Part shown: positions 17,207-25,708 of the stretch, piece by piece
Position numbering within the stretch: the first letter of the stretch is position 1
How the letters are laid out: each line of letters opens with the position of its first letter
NCBI GenBank assembly: GCA_937951135.1
Contig: CALFCI010000039.1
Coordinates: 1-32,799 of the forward strand
Length of the DNA stretch: 32,799 nucleotides
Source of the DNA: an uncultured Aquimarina sp.
GTDB lineage: Bacteria; Bacteroidota; Bacteroidia; Flavobacteriales; Flavobacteriaceae
Reading direction: 5' to 3'
Notes under the pieces: model-generated
What the model was told of the DNA's origin: nothing
The model's input: only the letters and a program-made list of their open reading frames with translations
Databases searched by the model: none
Translations under genes and position numbers: made by a program

Positions 17207-18160
17207 TTATTTACTTCCTAATATAATTGTAGCTCTTCCCAATCCTTTCATCACCAATTTATTTGGAATCATATAGGGTTCTTTCTTTAACATTTTGCTT
17301 AATTTTTTCACAAATTTCCTAGCATCAATAGCTCTACCTTTTTCGTTTAACAATGGGATTCTTACTTGTTCAAAAAGCGCCATATCTTCCGTCATATCTG
17401 TAGTGCTGAATCTACCTTTCAAAGTATTTTCTGCCATCCAATCTTCTATAATTGTTCCTAGTTCTTCATCACCATATTCTTTTTCTAAATCGCCATCCCA
17501 ATCATCCCATTTCTGAATTCTTACAATGATTTCTCTTCCGTTCTCAAACATATCATCAAAATGTGTTTGTAAGGACGCTGTAAAATTATCTATATGTGAG
17601 ATCACTGCTTCAGATAATAACACTGGAGTCTCCGCACTAAATGAAGGCGCTCCTGTACCTGTGGCTGTGGCTACCTGCTTATCGGTATATGCATCTAAAC
17701 CTTGTAGATTAAAGGTGATTGACTTTTTAGGCCCCGTTTTGTTTACAGTCCAAGTCAATTGCATAATAACATCTGCTTTCGCTACTTTTTTAAGTGCATC
17801 TATAGGACTTTCATTTACTGCCGCTCCGGTTTCTTTAGAAGTTCGCATATTATCCTCCGCAGCATTAGCTTCTAAAGTCTTGATTGCCGATTCCATATTT
17901 TTTAATGGAAAACCGCGATCAGCCATCATTCCATTGATTTGACTAATGACTTGTAATACTTCTGCATTCTCCTGAAATGCTCTTTTATAATCTGGAATAC
18001 TTACAATGGCCCCCTGATTATTATACCGTTGCATATATCCATTCTGATTACACCACACATCACTAGGCACAATCATAATTGTTGGTTTTTTCGCTTGCGC
18101 ACTAGATGTATATGATTGCAGTAATACGATACTTAGCACTAATATTATATATTTTTTCAT
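17207..18160 (-). CDS. Exported protein, tentatively DUF6175-like; third gene of the cluster
   Basis: A 317-residue precursor with signal peptide MKKYIILVLSIVLLQ...SSAQ. The mature protein opens KKPTIMIVPSDVWCNQNGY and continues with a repeat-free alpha/beta fold. Notable segments are DVIMQLTWTVNKTGPKKSI (beta) and an acidic stretch WDDWDGDLEKEYGDEELG near residue 230. It resembles, from memory, Bacteroidota proteins filed as DUF6175; I could not verify this. The family has no assigned function known to me. It starts 2 bp after the preceding stop, so translational coupling is likely. An accessory surface or envelope role is inferred only from export and context. Confidence 0.8.
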   Translation of the reverse strand: MKKYIILVLSIVLLQSYTSSAQAKKPTIMIVPSDVWCNQNGYMQRYNNQGAIVSIPDYKRAFQENAEVLQVISQINGMMADRGFPLKNMESAIKTLEANAAEDNMRTSKETGAAVNESPIDALKKVAKADVIMQLTWTVNKTGPKKSITFNLQGLDAYTDKQVATATGTGAPSFSAETPVLLSEAVISHIDNFTASLQTHFDDMFENGREIIVRIQKWDDWDGDLEKEYGDEELGTIIEDWMAENTLKGRFSTTDMTEDMALFEQVRIPLLNEKGRAIDARKFVKKLSKMLKKEPYMIPNKLVMKGLGRATIILGSK

Positions 18161-18162
18161 CT

Positions 18163-18693
18163 TTAAAATCCTGAATTTAATCCTTTAATTATTCCTTCTG
18201 CTTCGAGTTTCTTTCTTAATTGATCTGTTAACACATCCACAACAAGACCTATCTTATATTCTTTTTTACTTATTTTCAAACGATCTCCTGCGGCAATATT
18301 ACCATCTGTTGCTGAGGATACATATTTCATATACGCTCCTCCATCCTTAAACAATAGCTCAAAGAATGCTTCGTGATCTTCTTTAATACTTGGTTCGTCA
18401 TATAATGGTTTAAATGAAGTACACCCTGCACCTCCTCCTGCAAATCCTTTAAAAATGATTCCATGTACTGCATTTTTCTTTGCTTGGGCTATCGCAAATT
18501 TTGGACTCTTAGAATAGCTCCATACTTTCACCAATTTAGACCCTTGTTTTGCGATCCCTTCACAGGATAAATCGTACCGCCACTCCTTGGTGTCTTTATT
18601 TGCTTTTCTCTTTTTAGATTGCGCTACACCTTGATGTGACATACATACCAGCATAAGCAACACTACGCTTATTTTTTTTACATAATTGTTCAT
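18163..18693 (-). CDS. Small exported protein of unknown function, second gene of the cluster
   Basis: A 176-residue precursor with signal peptide ending near GVAQ (22-25). The mature part begins with a basic patch (SKKRKANKDTK), followed by WRYDLSCEGIAKQGSKLV and an alanine-rich helix FAIAQAKKNAVHG. This layout resembles the LPP20/FlgP-type fold, in which a beta strand is followed by a helix rich in spaced alanines; I regard this as weak. The later GDRLKISKKEYKIGLVVDV region looks like beta strands. Two cysteines (CEGI, AGCTS) may form a disulfide. It is tightly packed: 8 bp after the first gene and 2 bp before the third. Confidence 0.78.
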   Translation of the reverse strand: MNNYVKKISVVLLMLVCMSHQGVAQSKKRKANKDTKEWRYDLSCEGIAKQGSKLVKVWSYSKSPKFAIAQAKKNAVHGIIFKGFAGGGAGCTSFKPLYDEPSIKEDHEAFFELLFKDGGAYMKYVSSATDGNIAAGDRLKISKKEYKIGLVVDVLTDQLRKKLEAEGIIKGLNSGF

Positions 18694-18701
18694 AATTGAA
18701 T

Positions 18702-19913
18702 CTAGTTGATTTGTCTAATTAACATTCCGGAGTAGTAATTCTTACCTCCTTTGAATTCCGTATATGGTTTCACCTCATTGGCTACTTCCTGTTCTTCTGC
18801 TGCACCATATCGATTATCCCATATCTTCTTTTTCATCACTCGGATCACCCCTTTTCGTCTATATACAGTCTTCCCTTCTTTATTTATTTCTTGTTCCAAT
18901 ACTTCGTACTTATCACCAGCTTCCAACCCTTCTTTAAGTCCTATTTTTGCCGTTAAAGGATCCCCACTTAGCAATGGCGTTTTTGTTCTAAATACTTCAT
19001 ACTTTCTTTGCAACTTTGCAATTACTGCATCTACAGCTTTTACCGTAGCAGTTTGAATGAGTTGCTCCTCACTCTTTTTTGTTAAACTAGAACTTTGCAA
19101 ATCTGCCCAAGCAATTTCGGTACCTATTAACTCTAATTTGAATATATTAGAGGCTTCAAAAGCTTCCTTTTTCGCCATATCAAAATGGGTATCATCTGTC
19201 CAATAGTCATTATAAAAGATAGCTGCAGTCTCTTCATCCCAAACTAGCTTATACAACTGTGATGTTGTTTTAATCACATATCCTTTTCCTACAACATCTA
19301 AAGCTTTACCCGCTAAAACTGTTGACCCTGAACCAATAGCACCAAACTTAGACGCTAATTTCATAGTCTTTTTTGCTTCTCCTGCAACCTTTTCCTTACT
19401 GATATACTTGAAATCATTTACTACAACAAAAGTGTTTTTAATAAGCTCTTCTCCTGCATCTGCCAGTAATGCTAACCCTCTTTCACTACTTTTGGCTACT
19501 TTAACATCCATCTCAGTGGCATTATAAGACCCTCTTTCTGAAATCAATTCCATATTAAAGCCACCTTGCTCGCTTTGATTAAACCATTTTGCAACTATTG
19601 CTTTTGCGATAGCATTGGTCGATAAATGACTGGTAACCGCTTCTTGCCTCGCTTTCTTCAATTCTGCTTTTGGCAAAGACTCATCATAATTTTTAAGTAT
19701 AGTCCTTCCTGAAACTGTATGATTATTAAACTTTTCTGGGAGCTGTGCATTTTCAAATGCTTCTAATATCACCTCATTATATTGCCTGGTTTCATCATGA
19801 ACCATCAATGTATGTAGTGAACTCCTCCTATATGTAGATTCTACTTTTTTTTCTTGTGCATACACTCCAAAAAAGGTACCCAACAACAACAATAACAGCG
19901 TGTATTTTTTCAT
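18702..19913 (-). CDS. Exported protein of unknown function, first gene of the cluster
   Basis: A 403-residue precursor with signal peptide MKKYTLLLLLLGTFFGVYAQ. The body is mainly helical: paired tryptophan-containing segments (KAIVAKWFNQ, YKLVWDEETAA, FYNDYWTDDTHF) and a Lys/Ala-rich helix (SEEQLIQTATVKAVDAVIAK). The C-terminal 90 residues look like a small beta domain (GLEAGDKYEVLEQEI, YRRKGVIRVMKKKIWDNRYG), similar in style to the FlgT C-terminal domain, though not identifiable by motif. There are no cysteines in the mature protein. It leads a four-gene set with gaps of 8, 2 and 12 bp, and a candidate promoter lies about 70 bp upstream. Confidence 0.8.
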   Translation of the reverse strand: MKKYTLLLLLLGTFFGVYAQEKKVESTYRRSSLHTLMVHDETRQYNEVILEAFENAQLPEKFNNHTVSGRTILKNYDESLPKAELKKARQEAVTSHLSTNAIAKAIVAKWFNQSEQGGFNMELISERGSYNATEMDVKVAKSSERGLALLADAGEELIKNTFVVVNDFKYISKEKVAGEAKKTMKLASKFGAIGSGSTVLAGKALDVVGKGYVIKTTSQLYKLVWDEETAAIFYNDYWTDDTHFDMAKKEAFEASNIFKLELIGTEIAWADLQSSSLTKKSEEQLIQTATVKAVDAVIAKLQRKYEVFRTKTPLLSGDPLTAKIGLKEGLEAGDKYEVLEQEINKEGKTVYRRKGVIRVMKKKIWDNRYGAAEEQEVANEVKPYTEFKGGKNYYSGMLIRQIN

Positions 19914-19980
19914 AAAAAATTAATTACTAATACAAATTATTCCCTTTTTACAATTTTAATTATTTTTAAAATTATAGGTG

Positions 19981-19988
19981 CAAATATA
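19981..19988 (-). promoter_or_regulatory. Candidate -7 element for the exported-protein cluster
   Basis: Minus strand TATATTTG followed by CACC, matching TAnnTTTG and sharing the TTTGCACC form with the rimP and tRNA-Phe promoters. It lies 68 nt before the first gene of the cluster. No TTG at the usual -33 spacing. Confidence 0.5.
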
Positions 19989-20054
19989 TACACAACAAAG
20001 GGAATTTAGTTTTTAATAAAAGTTAAAGTTTTCAAAAAATGAAATTAAAAAGTT

Positions 20055-20081
20055 TTAATATATTGATTTTCAATATATTAA
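20055..20081. repeat. 12-bp AT-only hairpin
   Basis: ttaatatattga (20055-20066) pairs perfectly with tcaatatattaa (20070-20081) around ttt. It is very AT-rich (a single G-C pair), followed by an aaat-rich run. It lies upstream of the cluster promoter and could be an operator or chance in AT-rich DNA. Confidence 0.5.
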
Positions 20082-20213
20082 ATAAAATAAAATAAATACA
20101 TCTAATCATTTTTGTCTTTTTAAAACCAATAACTAAATACGATAAAATTAAGGGATATAAACACATTAATATCAATAAAAAAAACTAACAATCAAGATGT
20201 TGGAATTATTTTA

Positions 20214-20239
20214 CATCCTTTTTTTTAAAAAAAAGGATG
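20214..20239. repeat. 26-bp perfect palindrome with T8A8 core
   Basis: catcc, eight T, eight A, ggatg form an uninterrupted palindrome. The T8A8 core would bend DNA, and the flanking catcc/ggatg arms could be protein half-sites. It is about 300 bp upstream of the exported-protein cluster. Confidence 0.75.
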
Positions 20240-20348
20240 ATTTTACAAAGCAAATAGGGAAAATTACCTTTTTAAAAATTTGACTACATTTAGTCACTTT
20301 AAAAAAAATAGCGATAGAAACTAGCATTCTTATACTATTTTATATTCG

Positions 20349-20638
20349 AACCCGGATTATGCAGTAGAAAATCTATTACGGCTTGAAACTACTTCAAAAT
20401 ATACCGCTCCGCTATGTTTTTAAACTTAACCATAGCGATGCGATGCTAAACTTTAGAAAACATCATATTTTATCACAATTTCAAACCTCATGACGAAGTG
20501 CTATTGCATAATCTGGGTTGAATTTACTCAAAAGAAAATAATAGATTTTGGATGAGTATGAAATAGAACAAACCTAAAGGAAGCATCGGGAGTCGAAGAC
20601 CTATTCAACATCACATTTCAACCCGGATTATGCAATAG
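20349..20638. mobile_element. Three-copy 19-bp repeat, possible decayed MITE
   Basis: aacccggattatgcagtag (20349-20367), its near-inverse ctattgcataatctgggtt (20501-20519) and a direct copy aacccggattatgcaatag (20620-20638) share at least 17 of 19 positions. Copies one and two form an inverted pair enclosing about 133 bp; copies two and three form another enclosing 100 bp. No transposase frame is present. The arrangement fits a non-autonomous element remnant or dispersed repeat. Confidence 0.55.
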
Positions 20639-20706
20639 AACTTCGATAGCTTATCAGGGATGTTCGAATTTTAGTATTCAATCAATTAAGGTTCATTTCA
20701 AGACAT

Positions 20707-20747
20707 AAAAAAATCCCGATACCACACTTAAGTATCGGGATTTTTTT
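20707..20747 (-). terminator. Intrinsic terminator of the rimP-nusA-infB operon
   Basis: A 16-bp perfect stem (20707-20722 with 20732-20747, GC core tcccgatac/gtatcggga) with A/T runs on both sides, 23 bp past the infB stop. It would work on either strand; here it serves infB. Confidence 0.92.
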
Positions 20748-20769
20748 TATAACTAAAAAGCGCTGTTTC

Positions 20770-23583
20770 TTACAACGTCTTCTTTACTGCTACTTCTTGA
20801 TACGCCTCTACAACATCGCCTTCTTTAATATCATTGTAGTTTTTAATCTGTAATCCACAATCATACCCTTTAGCAACTTCCTTCACATCATCCTTAAATC
20901 GTTTTAGAGAAGAGAATTCACCAGTATAGATTACTACACTATCTCTAATTAAACGGATTTTAGAATTACGGAAGATCTTACCGGTCTGTACCATACACCC
21001 TGCAATAGAACCGATTTTAGAGATTTTAAACACCTCTCTAACCTCCGCAGTACCTGTAATCTCTTCTTTCATTACTGGCGACAACATTCCTTCCATTGCA
21101 TCTTTAAGCTCATTAATAGCATCATAGATGATTGAGTATGTTCTGATATCGATCTCTTCCTTATCTGCAACTTGTCTTGCATTACCTGCTGGTCGCACAT
21201 TAAATCCAATAATAATTGCATCTGATGCAGAAGCCAATAACACATCACTTTCGGTAATTGCACCAACAGCTTTGTGAATAATATTAACATGTATTTCTTC
21301 TGTAGATAATTTCTGGAATGAATCGGTTAATGCTTCTACCGAACCGTCTACATCTCCCTTTAGGATAATGTTCAATTCTTTAAAGTCTCCTAAAGCAATT
21401 CGTCGACCAATTTCATCTAACGTAATATGTCGTTGTGTACGCACCGATTGTTCTCGATGTAGTTGCGCTCTTTTAGATGCTATTTCTTTAGCTTCACGCT
21501 CATCTTCCAACACATTAAATTTATCCCCTGCTTGTGGCGCTCCATCTAACCCTAATATAGATACTGGAACAGAAGGTCCTGCTTCTTTAACATCATTACC
21601 ACGCTCATCTTGCATAGCCTTAATCTTACCACTGTTCTTTCCTGCTAATACATAATCTCCGACACGAAGTGTACCTGCTTGTACTAAAATTGTAGATACA
21701 TATCCTCTACCTTTATCTAAGAATGCTTCCACCACAGTTCCTGCAGCCAATCGATTTGGATTTGCCTTTAATTCTAGCAACTCCGCTTCAAGCAATACTT
21801 TTTCTAATAATTCCTTAACCCCTAATCCTGTTTTTGCAGAAATATCATGAGATTGTATTTTTCCACCCCAATCCTCTACTAAAAGATTCATTGCGGCTAA
21901 TTTTTCTTTTATTTTCTCAGGATTTGCAACATCTCTATCTACCTTGTTAATTGCAAAAATGATCGGAACACTTGCCGCTTGCGCATGACTAATTGCCTCT
22001 TTCGTTTGTGGCATAACATCATCATCGGCAGCGATTACAATAATTGCTAAATCGGTAACTTGAGCTCCACGAGCACGCATTGCCGTAAAGGCTTCGTGAC
22101 CTGGCGTATCCAAGAATGCCATTTTCTGACCTCCTTCTAATTCTACTCCGTATGCTCCAATATGCTGTGTAATACCTCCACTTTCGCCTGCAATTACATT
22201 CTCTTTTCGAATATAATCTAACAGTGATGTTTTACCATGATCTACATGCCCCATTACGGTAACAATAGGCGCTCTCAATTTCAAATCCTCTGGAGCATCT
22301 ACAATTTCTTCTATAGAGTCTTCAATATCTGCGGTCACAAAATCAACCTCATATCCAAATTCATCTGCAACTATAGAAAGCGTTTCTGCATCTAAACGTT
22401 GGTTCATCGTCACCATAATTCCTAGTGACATACATGCTCCAATTACCTTGGTTGTAGCAATATCCATCATAGTAGCTACTTCGGACACCGTAACAAACTC
22501 TGTCACTTTAAGGATTTTTTCTTCCTCCTCTTGTTGCGCAGCATCATCCTCTGTTTTCTGACGGTGTTGATCTCTCTTATCACGTCTATACTTTGCCGCT
22601 TTAGACTTATTTGATTTACCTTGTAGTTTCTCTAAAGTTTCACGTACTTGTTTTTGCACTTCTTCTTCACTAGGCTCTTCTTTTACTATTGCTGGTCGTT
22701 TTCCTTTTGCAGGACCTCTTCCCCCTCCTTTATTAGGACCGCGACTTGGGCCACTACCTCTATTAGGACCGCCTGTAGTATTATCTTTACTTATTCGACG
22801 TCTTTTCTTTTTATTGGCATCACCACCTCGAGCATCAGGTTTATCATCTTTTTTCTTAACAGGCTTTTTAAACTGAGTTAAATCAATTTTCTGTCCTGTA
22901 AAGTTCGGACCATCTAGCTTTTTGTATTGAGTTTTTACGGTTTCAGAAGTCGCGGGCACCACCTCTTCTTCGTCTTTTTTCACTGTATTTTCAGCACTTT
23001 TTGGCGCTGGCTTTACAGTATTCTCAGCTTTATTCTTCTCGAGCTCAATAGAAGTTAGCTTTACTTTTTTCAATTCTCTTTTCTCAGGTCTGTTTGACAC
23101 TACTTCTGGAGTCTTGCTTCTCTCTTCCTTCTCTTGAATCGGGGCTTTCTCTTCTTTTGGTTCTGGAGCCTTATCCACAGTCTTTTTTTCGACTACAGGT
23201 TCAGATTCTGATACCGCTGGTTTTTCCTCACCTTCTAGTTCAATCTTCCCAACTTGCTTAGGACCATTAACATGTGCTTTAGCCTTAACAACTTCTCGAG
23301 CTTCATTACGCTTACGGCGTTCTTCTTGCTCAGTTTCGATCTGCACTCGCAATGCCTCCTTCTCTTTTCTTTTTTCTTCTCCTACTTCTTTGGAAGCTAC
23401 TTTTTTGCTTTTATCCGTCTGAAATTCGTCAAACAAAAGTTTATAGATCTCTGAAGAGATTTTTGTAGTAGGACGCGCATCTATCTCATGACCTTTTGAA
23501 TTCAAAAAGTCAACAGCTCGGTCTAGCGAGATATTGAATTCGCGTAATACTTTATTTAATCTCATTGTTTTTTCTTCAGCCAT
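20770..23583 (-). CDS. infB: Translation initiation factor IF-2
   Basis: Ribosome-bound GTPase that brings initiator tRNA to the 30S subunit and promotes subunit joining. The protein has 937 residues. The IF2 N-terminal domain covers about 1-55 ([21 protein letters not shown]). A long charged linker (about 60-350) is rich in Glu/Lys and then Gly/Arg/Lys, followed by a second N-terminal motif near 365-415. The GTPase motifs are G1 GHVDHGKT (445-452), G3 DTPGH (492-496) and G4 NKVD (546-549). Domains II, III and C2 follow to the C-terminus. Third gene of the rimP-nusA-infB operon, separated from nusA by an unusually long 194-bp gap that contains a candidate internal promoter. Confidence 0.98.
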   Translation of the reverse strand: MAEEKTMRLNKVLREFNISLDRAVDFLNSKGHEIDARPTTKISSEIYKLLFDEFQTDKSKKVASKEVGEEKRKEKEALRVQIETEQEERRKRNEAREVVKAKAHVNGPKQVGKIELEGEEKPAVSESEPVVEKKTVDKAPEPKEEKAPIQEKEERSKTPEVVSNRPEKRELKKVKLTSIELEKNKAENTVKPAPKSAENTVKKDEEEVVPATSETVKTQYKKLDGPNFTGQKIDLTQFKKPVKKKDDKPDARGGDANKKKRRRISKDNTTGGPNRGSGPSRGPNKGGGRGPAKGKRPAIVKEEPSEEEVQKQVRETLEKLQGKSNKSKAAKYRRDKRDQHRQKTEDDAAQQEEEEKILKVTEFVTVSEVATMMDIATTKVIGACMSLGIMVTMNQRLDAETLSIVADEFGYEVDFVTADIEDSIEEIVDAPEDLKLRAPIVTVMGHVDHGKTSLLDYIRKENVIAGESGGITQHIGAYGVELEGGQKMAFLDTPGHEAFTAMRARGAQVTDLAIIVIAADDDVMPQTKEAISHAQAASVPIIFAINKVDRDVANPEKIKEKLAAMNLLVEDWGGKIQSHDISAKTGLGVKELLEKVLLEAELLELKANPNRLAAGTVVEAFLDKGRGYVSTILVQAGTLRVGDYVLAGKNSGKIKAMQDERGNDVKEAGPSVPVSILGLDGAPQAGDKFNVLEDEREAKEIASKRAQLHREQSVRTQRHITLDEIGRRIALGDFKELNIILKGDVDGSVEALTDSFQKLSTEEIHVNIIHKAVGAITESDVLLASASDAIIIGFNVRPAGNARQVADKEEIDIRTYSIIYDAINELKDAMEGMLSPVMKEEITGTAEVREVFKISKIGSIAGCMVQTGKIFRNSKIRLIRDSVVIYTGEFSSLKRFKDDVKEVAKGYDCGLQIKNYNDIKEGDVVEAYQEVAVKKTL

Positions 23584-23603
23584 AAATGCCCTTATTTTAT
23601 GCT

Positions 23604-23611
23604 CAAATATA
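23604..23611 (-). promoter_or_regulatory. Candidate internal -7 element before infB
   Basis: Minus strand TATATTTG, 20 nt before the infB start, would give a leader of roughly 14 nt. No TTG at the -33 spacing. It could let infB be made independently of rimP-nusA. Confidence 0.35.
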
Positions 23612-23682
23612 TATTAATTGTATTTATTAACCCATTCTTAAGAAGAGAGTTTACCTTTCTTAACAATTGATTCATAAATGTC

Positions 23683-23698
23683 TTGCGAAATCGCAAGG
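23683..23698 (-). other. Small hairpin in the nusA-infB spacer
   Basis: cttgcg/cgcaag stem around a 4-nt loop, with no U-tract. It may be an mRNA processing or stability element within the 194-bp gap; otherwise chance. Confidence 0.4.
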
Positions 23699-23777
23699 AT
23701 ATTTAATTTTTTCAATCTTACACTATTTTCCGAAATGGATTTCTTTGTAAGAATGCGTATGCATCAAAATTCAATAT

Positions 23778-25010
23778 TTAATCCTCAAATTCTGATTTCA
23801 GTATATTTATGATCTCTACTACAGTCTCTTCTTCTAGATCCGTACGCTTCACTAAATCTTTTACGTCTTGTTCTAAAATACTTTTTGCTGTATCTAAACC
23901 AATTTTAGCAAATTCTGCAATAACCCATGGCTCGATTTCATCAGAAAACTCAGCTAATTCTACATCTTCTTCTACACCTTCTCTATATACATCGATTTCA
24001 AAACCACTTAACTGACCTGCTAGTCTAATATTATGACCTCCACGTCCAATTGCTTTAGAAACTTCTTCCGGCTTCAACATTACTTCAGCACGCTTCGTTT
24101 CTTCATTAATCTTTATTGATGTTACTCTTGCTGGACTTAATGCTCTAGTAATAAATAATTGTGTGTTATTGGTATAATTAATAACATCAATATTCTCATT
24201 TCCTAGCTCTCTTACGATACCATGAATACGAGAACCTTTCATTCCAACACATGCACCTACAGGATCAATACGATCATCATAAGAATCTACGGCCACTTTT
24301 GCTTTCTCTCCAGGAATTCGAACTACTTTCTTCACAGAAATCAATCCATCAAACACTTCTGGTATCTCTGATTCGAATAATTTCTCCAAAAACAAAGGAG
24401 CCGTTCTCGACATAATGATAGTAGGTTTATTTCCTTTCAACTCTACACTTTCAATAATTCCACGTACATTTTCTCCTTTACGGAAGAAATCTGAAGGTAT
24501 CTGTCTATCTTTTGGAAGAATAATTTCATTTCCGTCATCATCTAGCAATATAATTGCTCTATGTCGAATATGATGTACCTCCGCAGTATAAATATCTCCT
24601 TCTAATTCTTTAAACTGTTTGTAAATATTGGTATTATCGTGTTCATGTATTTTAGAAATCAAATTTTGACGTAACGCTAAAATAGAACGTCTTCCTAAAT
24701 CAATCAATTTCACTTCTTCTGAAACATCTTCACCTACTTCAAAATCGGGTTCTATACGTCTTGCTTCTGTGATTGTTATTTCTTGATTACTATCTTCAAC
24801 TTCACCATCGGCTACTACTACACGATTTCGCCAAATTTCTAAATCCCCTTTATCGGGGTTGATAATAATATCAAAGTTATCATCATCCCCGAATTTCTTT
24901 TTTAATGCGTTTCTAAACACATCCTCCAAGATCGACATTAATGTCACTCGATCTATAAACTTATCATCTTTGAACTCTGAAAACGATTCAATCAATGCGA
25001 TATTCTCCAT
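23778..25010 (-). CDS. nusA: Transcription termination/antitermination factor NusA
   Basis: RNA polymerase-binding factor that affects pausing, intrinsic termination and antitermination. The 410-residue protein has the N-terminal polymerase-binding domain (about 1-130), an S1 RNA-binding domain (about 130-200), and two KH domains. The first KH contains GACVGMKGSRIHGIVRELG (near 252-270) and the second AIGRGGHNIRLAGQLSG (near 320-336). A short acidic C-terminal helical region ends the protein. It lacks the tandem acidic repeats of the E. coli protein, as is usual outside Gammaproteobacteria. It starts 12 bp after rimP. NusA may act on the hairpin in its own operon leader, as known for the E. 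coli nusA operon. Confidence 0.98.
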   Translation of the reverse strand: MENIALIESFSEFKDDKFIDRVTLMSILEDVFRNALKKKFGDDDNFDIIINPDKGDLEIWRNRVVVADGEVEDSNQEITITEARRIEPDFEVGEDVSEEVKLIDLGRRSILALRQNLISKIHEHDNTNIYKQFKELEGDIYTAEVHHIRHRAIILLDDDGNEIILPKDRQIPSDFFRKGENVRGIIESVELKGNKPTIIMSRTAPLFLEKLFESEIPEVFDGLISVKKVVRIPGEKAKVAVDSYDDRIDPVGACVGMKGSRIHGIVRELGNENIDVINYTNNTQLFITRALSPARVTSIKINEETKRAEVMLKPEEVSKAIGRGGHNIRLAGQLSGFEIDVYREGVEEDVELAEFSDEIEPWVIAEFAKIGLDTAKSILEQDVKDLVKRTDLEEETVVEIINILKSEFED

Positions 25011-25022
25011 ATCAATCTATAC

Positions 25023-25487
25023 TTAAAATGTTATCATAACTTTTGCTTCAACTATATCTCCATAAGAAACGCTAGCTTCTTTGGTTACTGTTACCTTCCC
25101 TTTACCTATAGGCTTGGGTTCTCTTGTCTTCCAAACCAATGTCACTTCATCATCTGTTGCATTTACCAAATCTCCTTCAATTACTGCATCTACAGTTTTC
25201 ACTTTCAGTTTTCTACCTACATTTTTTTTATACTGTCGTATATGCTGTAATCCTTCAGAAACTCCTGATGACAACACTTCTAATGCAAAATCTTCTTCTT
25301 CTCGATCTAAATTATGCTCAACAGCCCTGCTTACCGTGATACAATCTTCTACAGTAACACCATTATCTCCATCAATTACAACCTCAATTCGATTACCAGG
25401 ATACACCTTATAATCAATTAAAAACAGTGACGGATGCTCTTGCATCACAGCTTCTAATAATTCTTTTGCTTTAACTTTTAGTGACAT
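25023..25487 (-). CDS. rimP: Ribosome maturation factor RimP
   Basis: Needed for 30S subunit assembly. The start at 25487 (MSLKVKAKELLEAVMQEHP) gives a 154-residue protein of normal length. The upstream in-frame ATG at 25523 is rejected because its coding would run through the leader hairpin. The N-terminal alpha/beta domain contains VVIDGDNGVTVEDCITVSR, and the RimP signature LEVLSSGVSEGLQ (usually LEVSSPG) follows. The C-terminal domain is SH3-like (GDLVNATDDEVTLVW). First gene of the rimP-nusA-infB operon. Confidence 0.95.
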   Translation of the reverse strand: MSLKVKAKELLEAVMQEHPSLFLIDYKVYPGNRIEVVIDGDNGVTVEDCITVSRAVEHNLDREEEDFALEVLSSGVSEGLQHIRQYKKNVGRKLKVKTVDAVIEGDLVNATDDEVTLVWKTREPKPIGKGKVTVTKEASVSYGDIVEAKVMITF

Positions 25488-25492
25488 AAGTA

Positions 25493-25521
25493 GATAAAAA
25501 GAGGGGACTTTTCGTCCCCTC
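25493..25521 (-). promoter_or_regulatory. Terminator-like hairpin in the rimP leader (possible attenuator)
   Basis: On the minus strand gaggggac/gtcccctc forms an 8-bp GC-rich stem (25501-25508 with 25514-25521) with loop gaaaa, followed at once by TTTTTATC. This is the shape of an intrinsic terminator. It sits between the operon promoter and the rimP start, 13 nt before the ATG. No upstream minus-strand gene is available for it to terminate. Confidence 0.75.
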
Positions 25522-25550
25522 AATAGTATTCATTTTACTTTATAATGGTG

Positions 25551-25579
25551 CAAAGATAGTAATTATATTTTATTTTCAA
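25551..25579 (-). promoter_or_regulatory. Promoter of the rimP-nusA-infB operon
   Basis: Minus strand TTG (25577-25579), 18 nt, then TATCTTTG (25551-25558): the full Bacteroidota -33/-7 pair. The predicted transcript would start near 25543 and include the leader hairpin. Confidence 0.75.
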
Positions 25580-25708
25580 AAAACAATTCGTCTATAGCAT
25601 TCAGTATCCCCCCATAATATTTTGGTATTCTATCGTTACCGCTGCCAATAGATACAAAATATTTCTTATATTAAGGGTACGAAAGTACAACTATTAAATA
25701 CATACGCT

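Larger units (their letters stand above)
19914..20700. other. AT-rich spacer with palindromes and repeats, about 790 bp
   Basis: No credible coding frame. The stretch holds a candidate promoter for the exported-protein cluster, a 12-bp hairpin, a 26-bp perfect palindrome, and a three-copy 19-bp repeat, each listed separately. The infB terminator closes it on the right. Confidence 0.7.

Noticed and set aside
17526-17942. 138-residue plus-strand open frame
   Set aside because: Antisense to the third exported-protein gene; no start context or domain.
25488-25523. Upstream ATG start for rimP at 25523
   Set aside because: Would translate through the terminator-like leader hairpin and add 12 residues not found in normal-length RimP.
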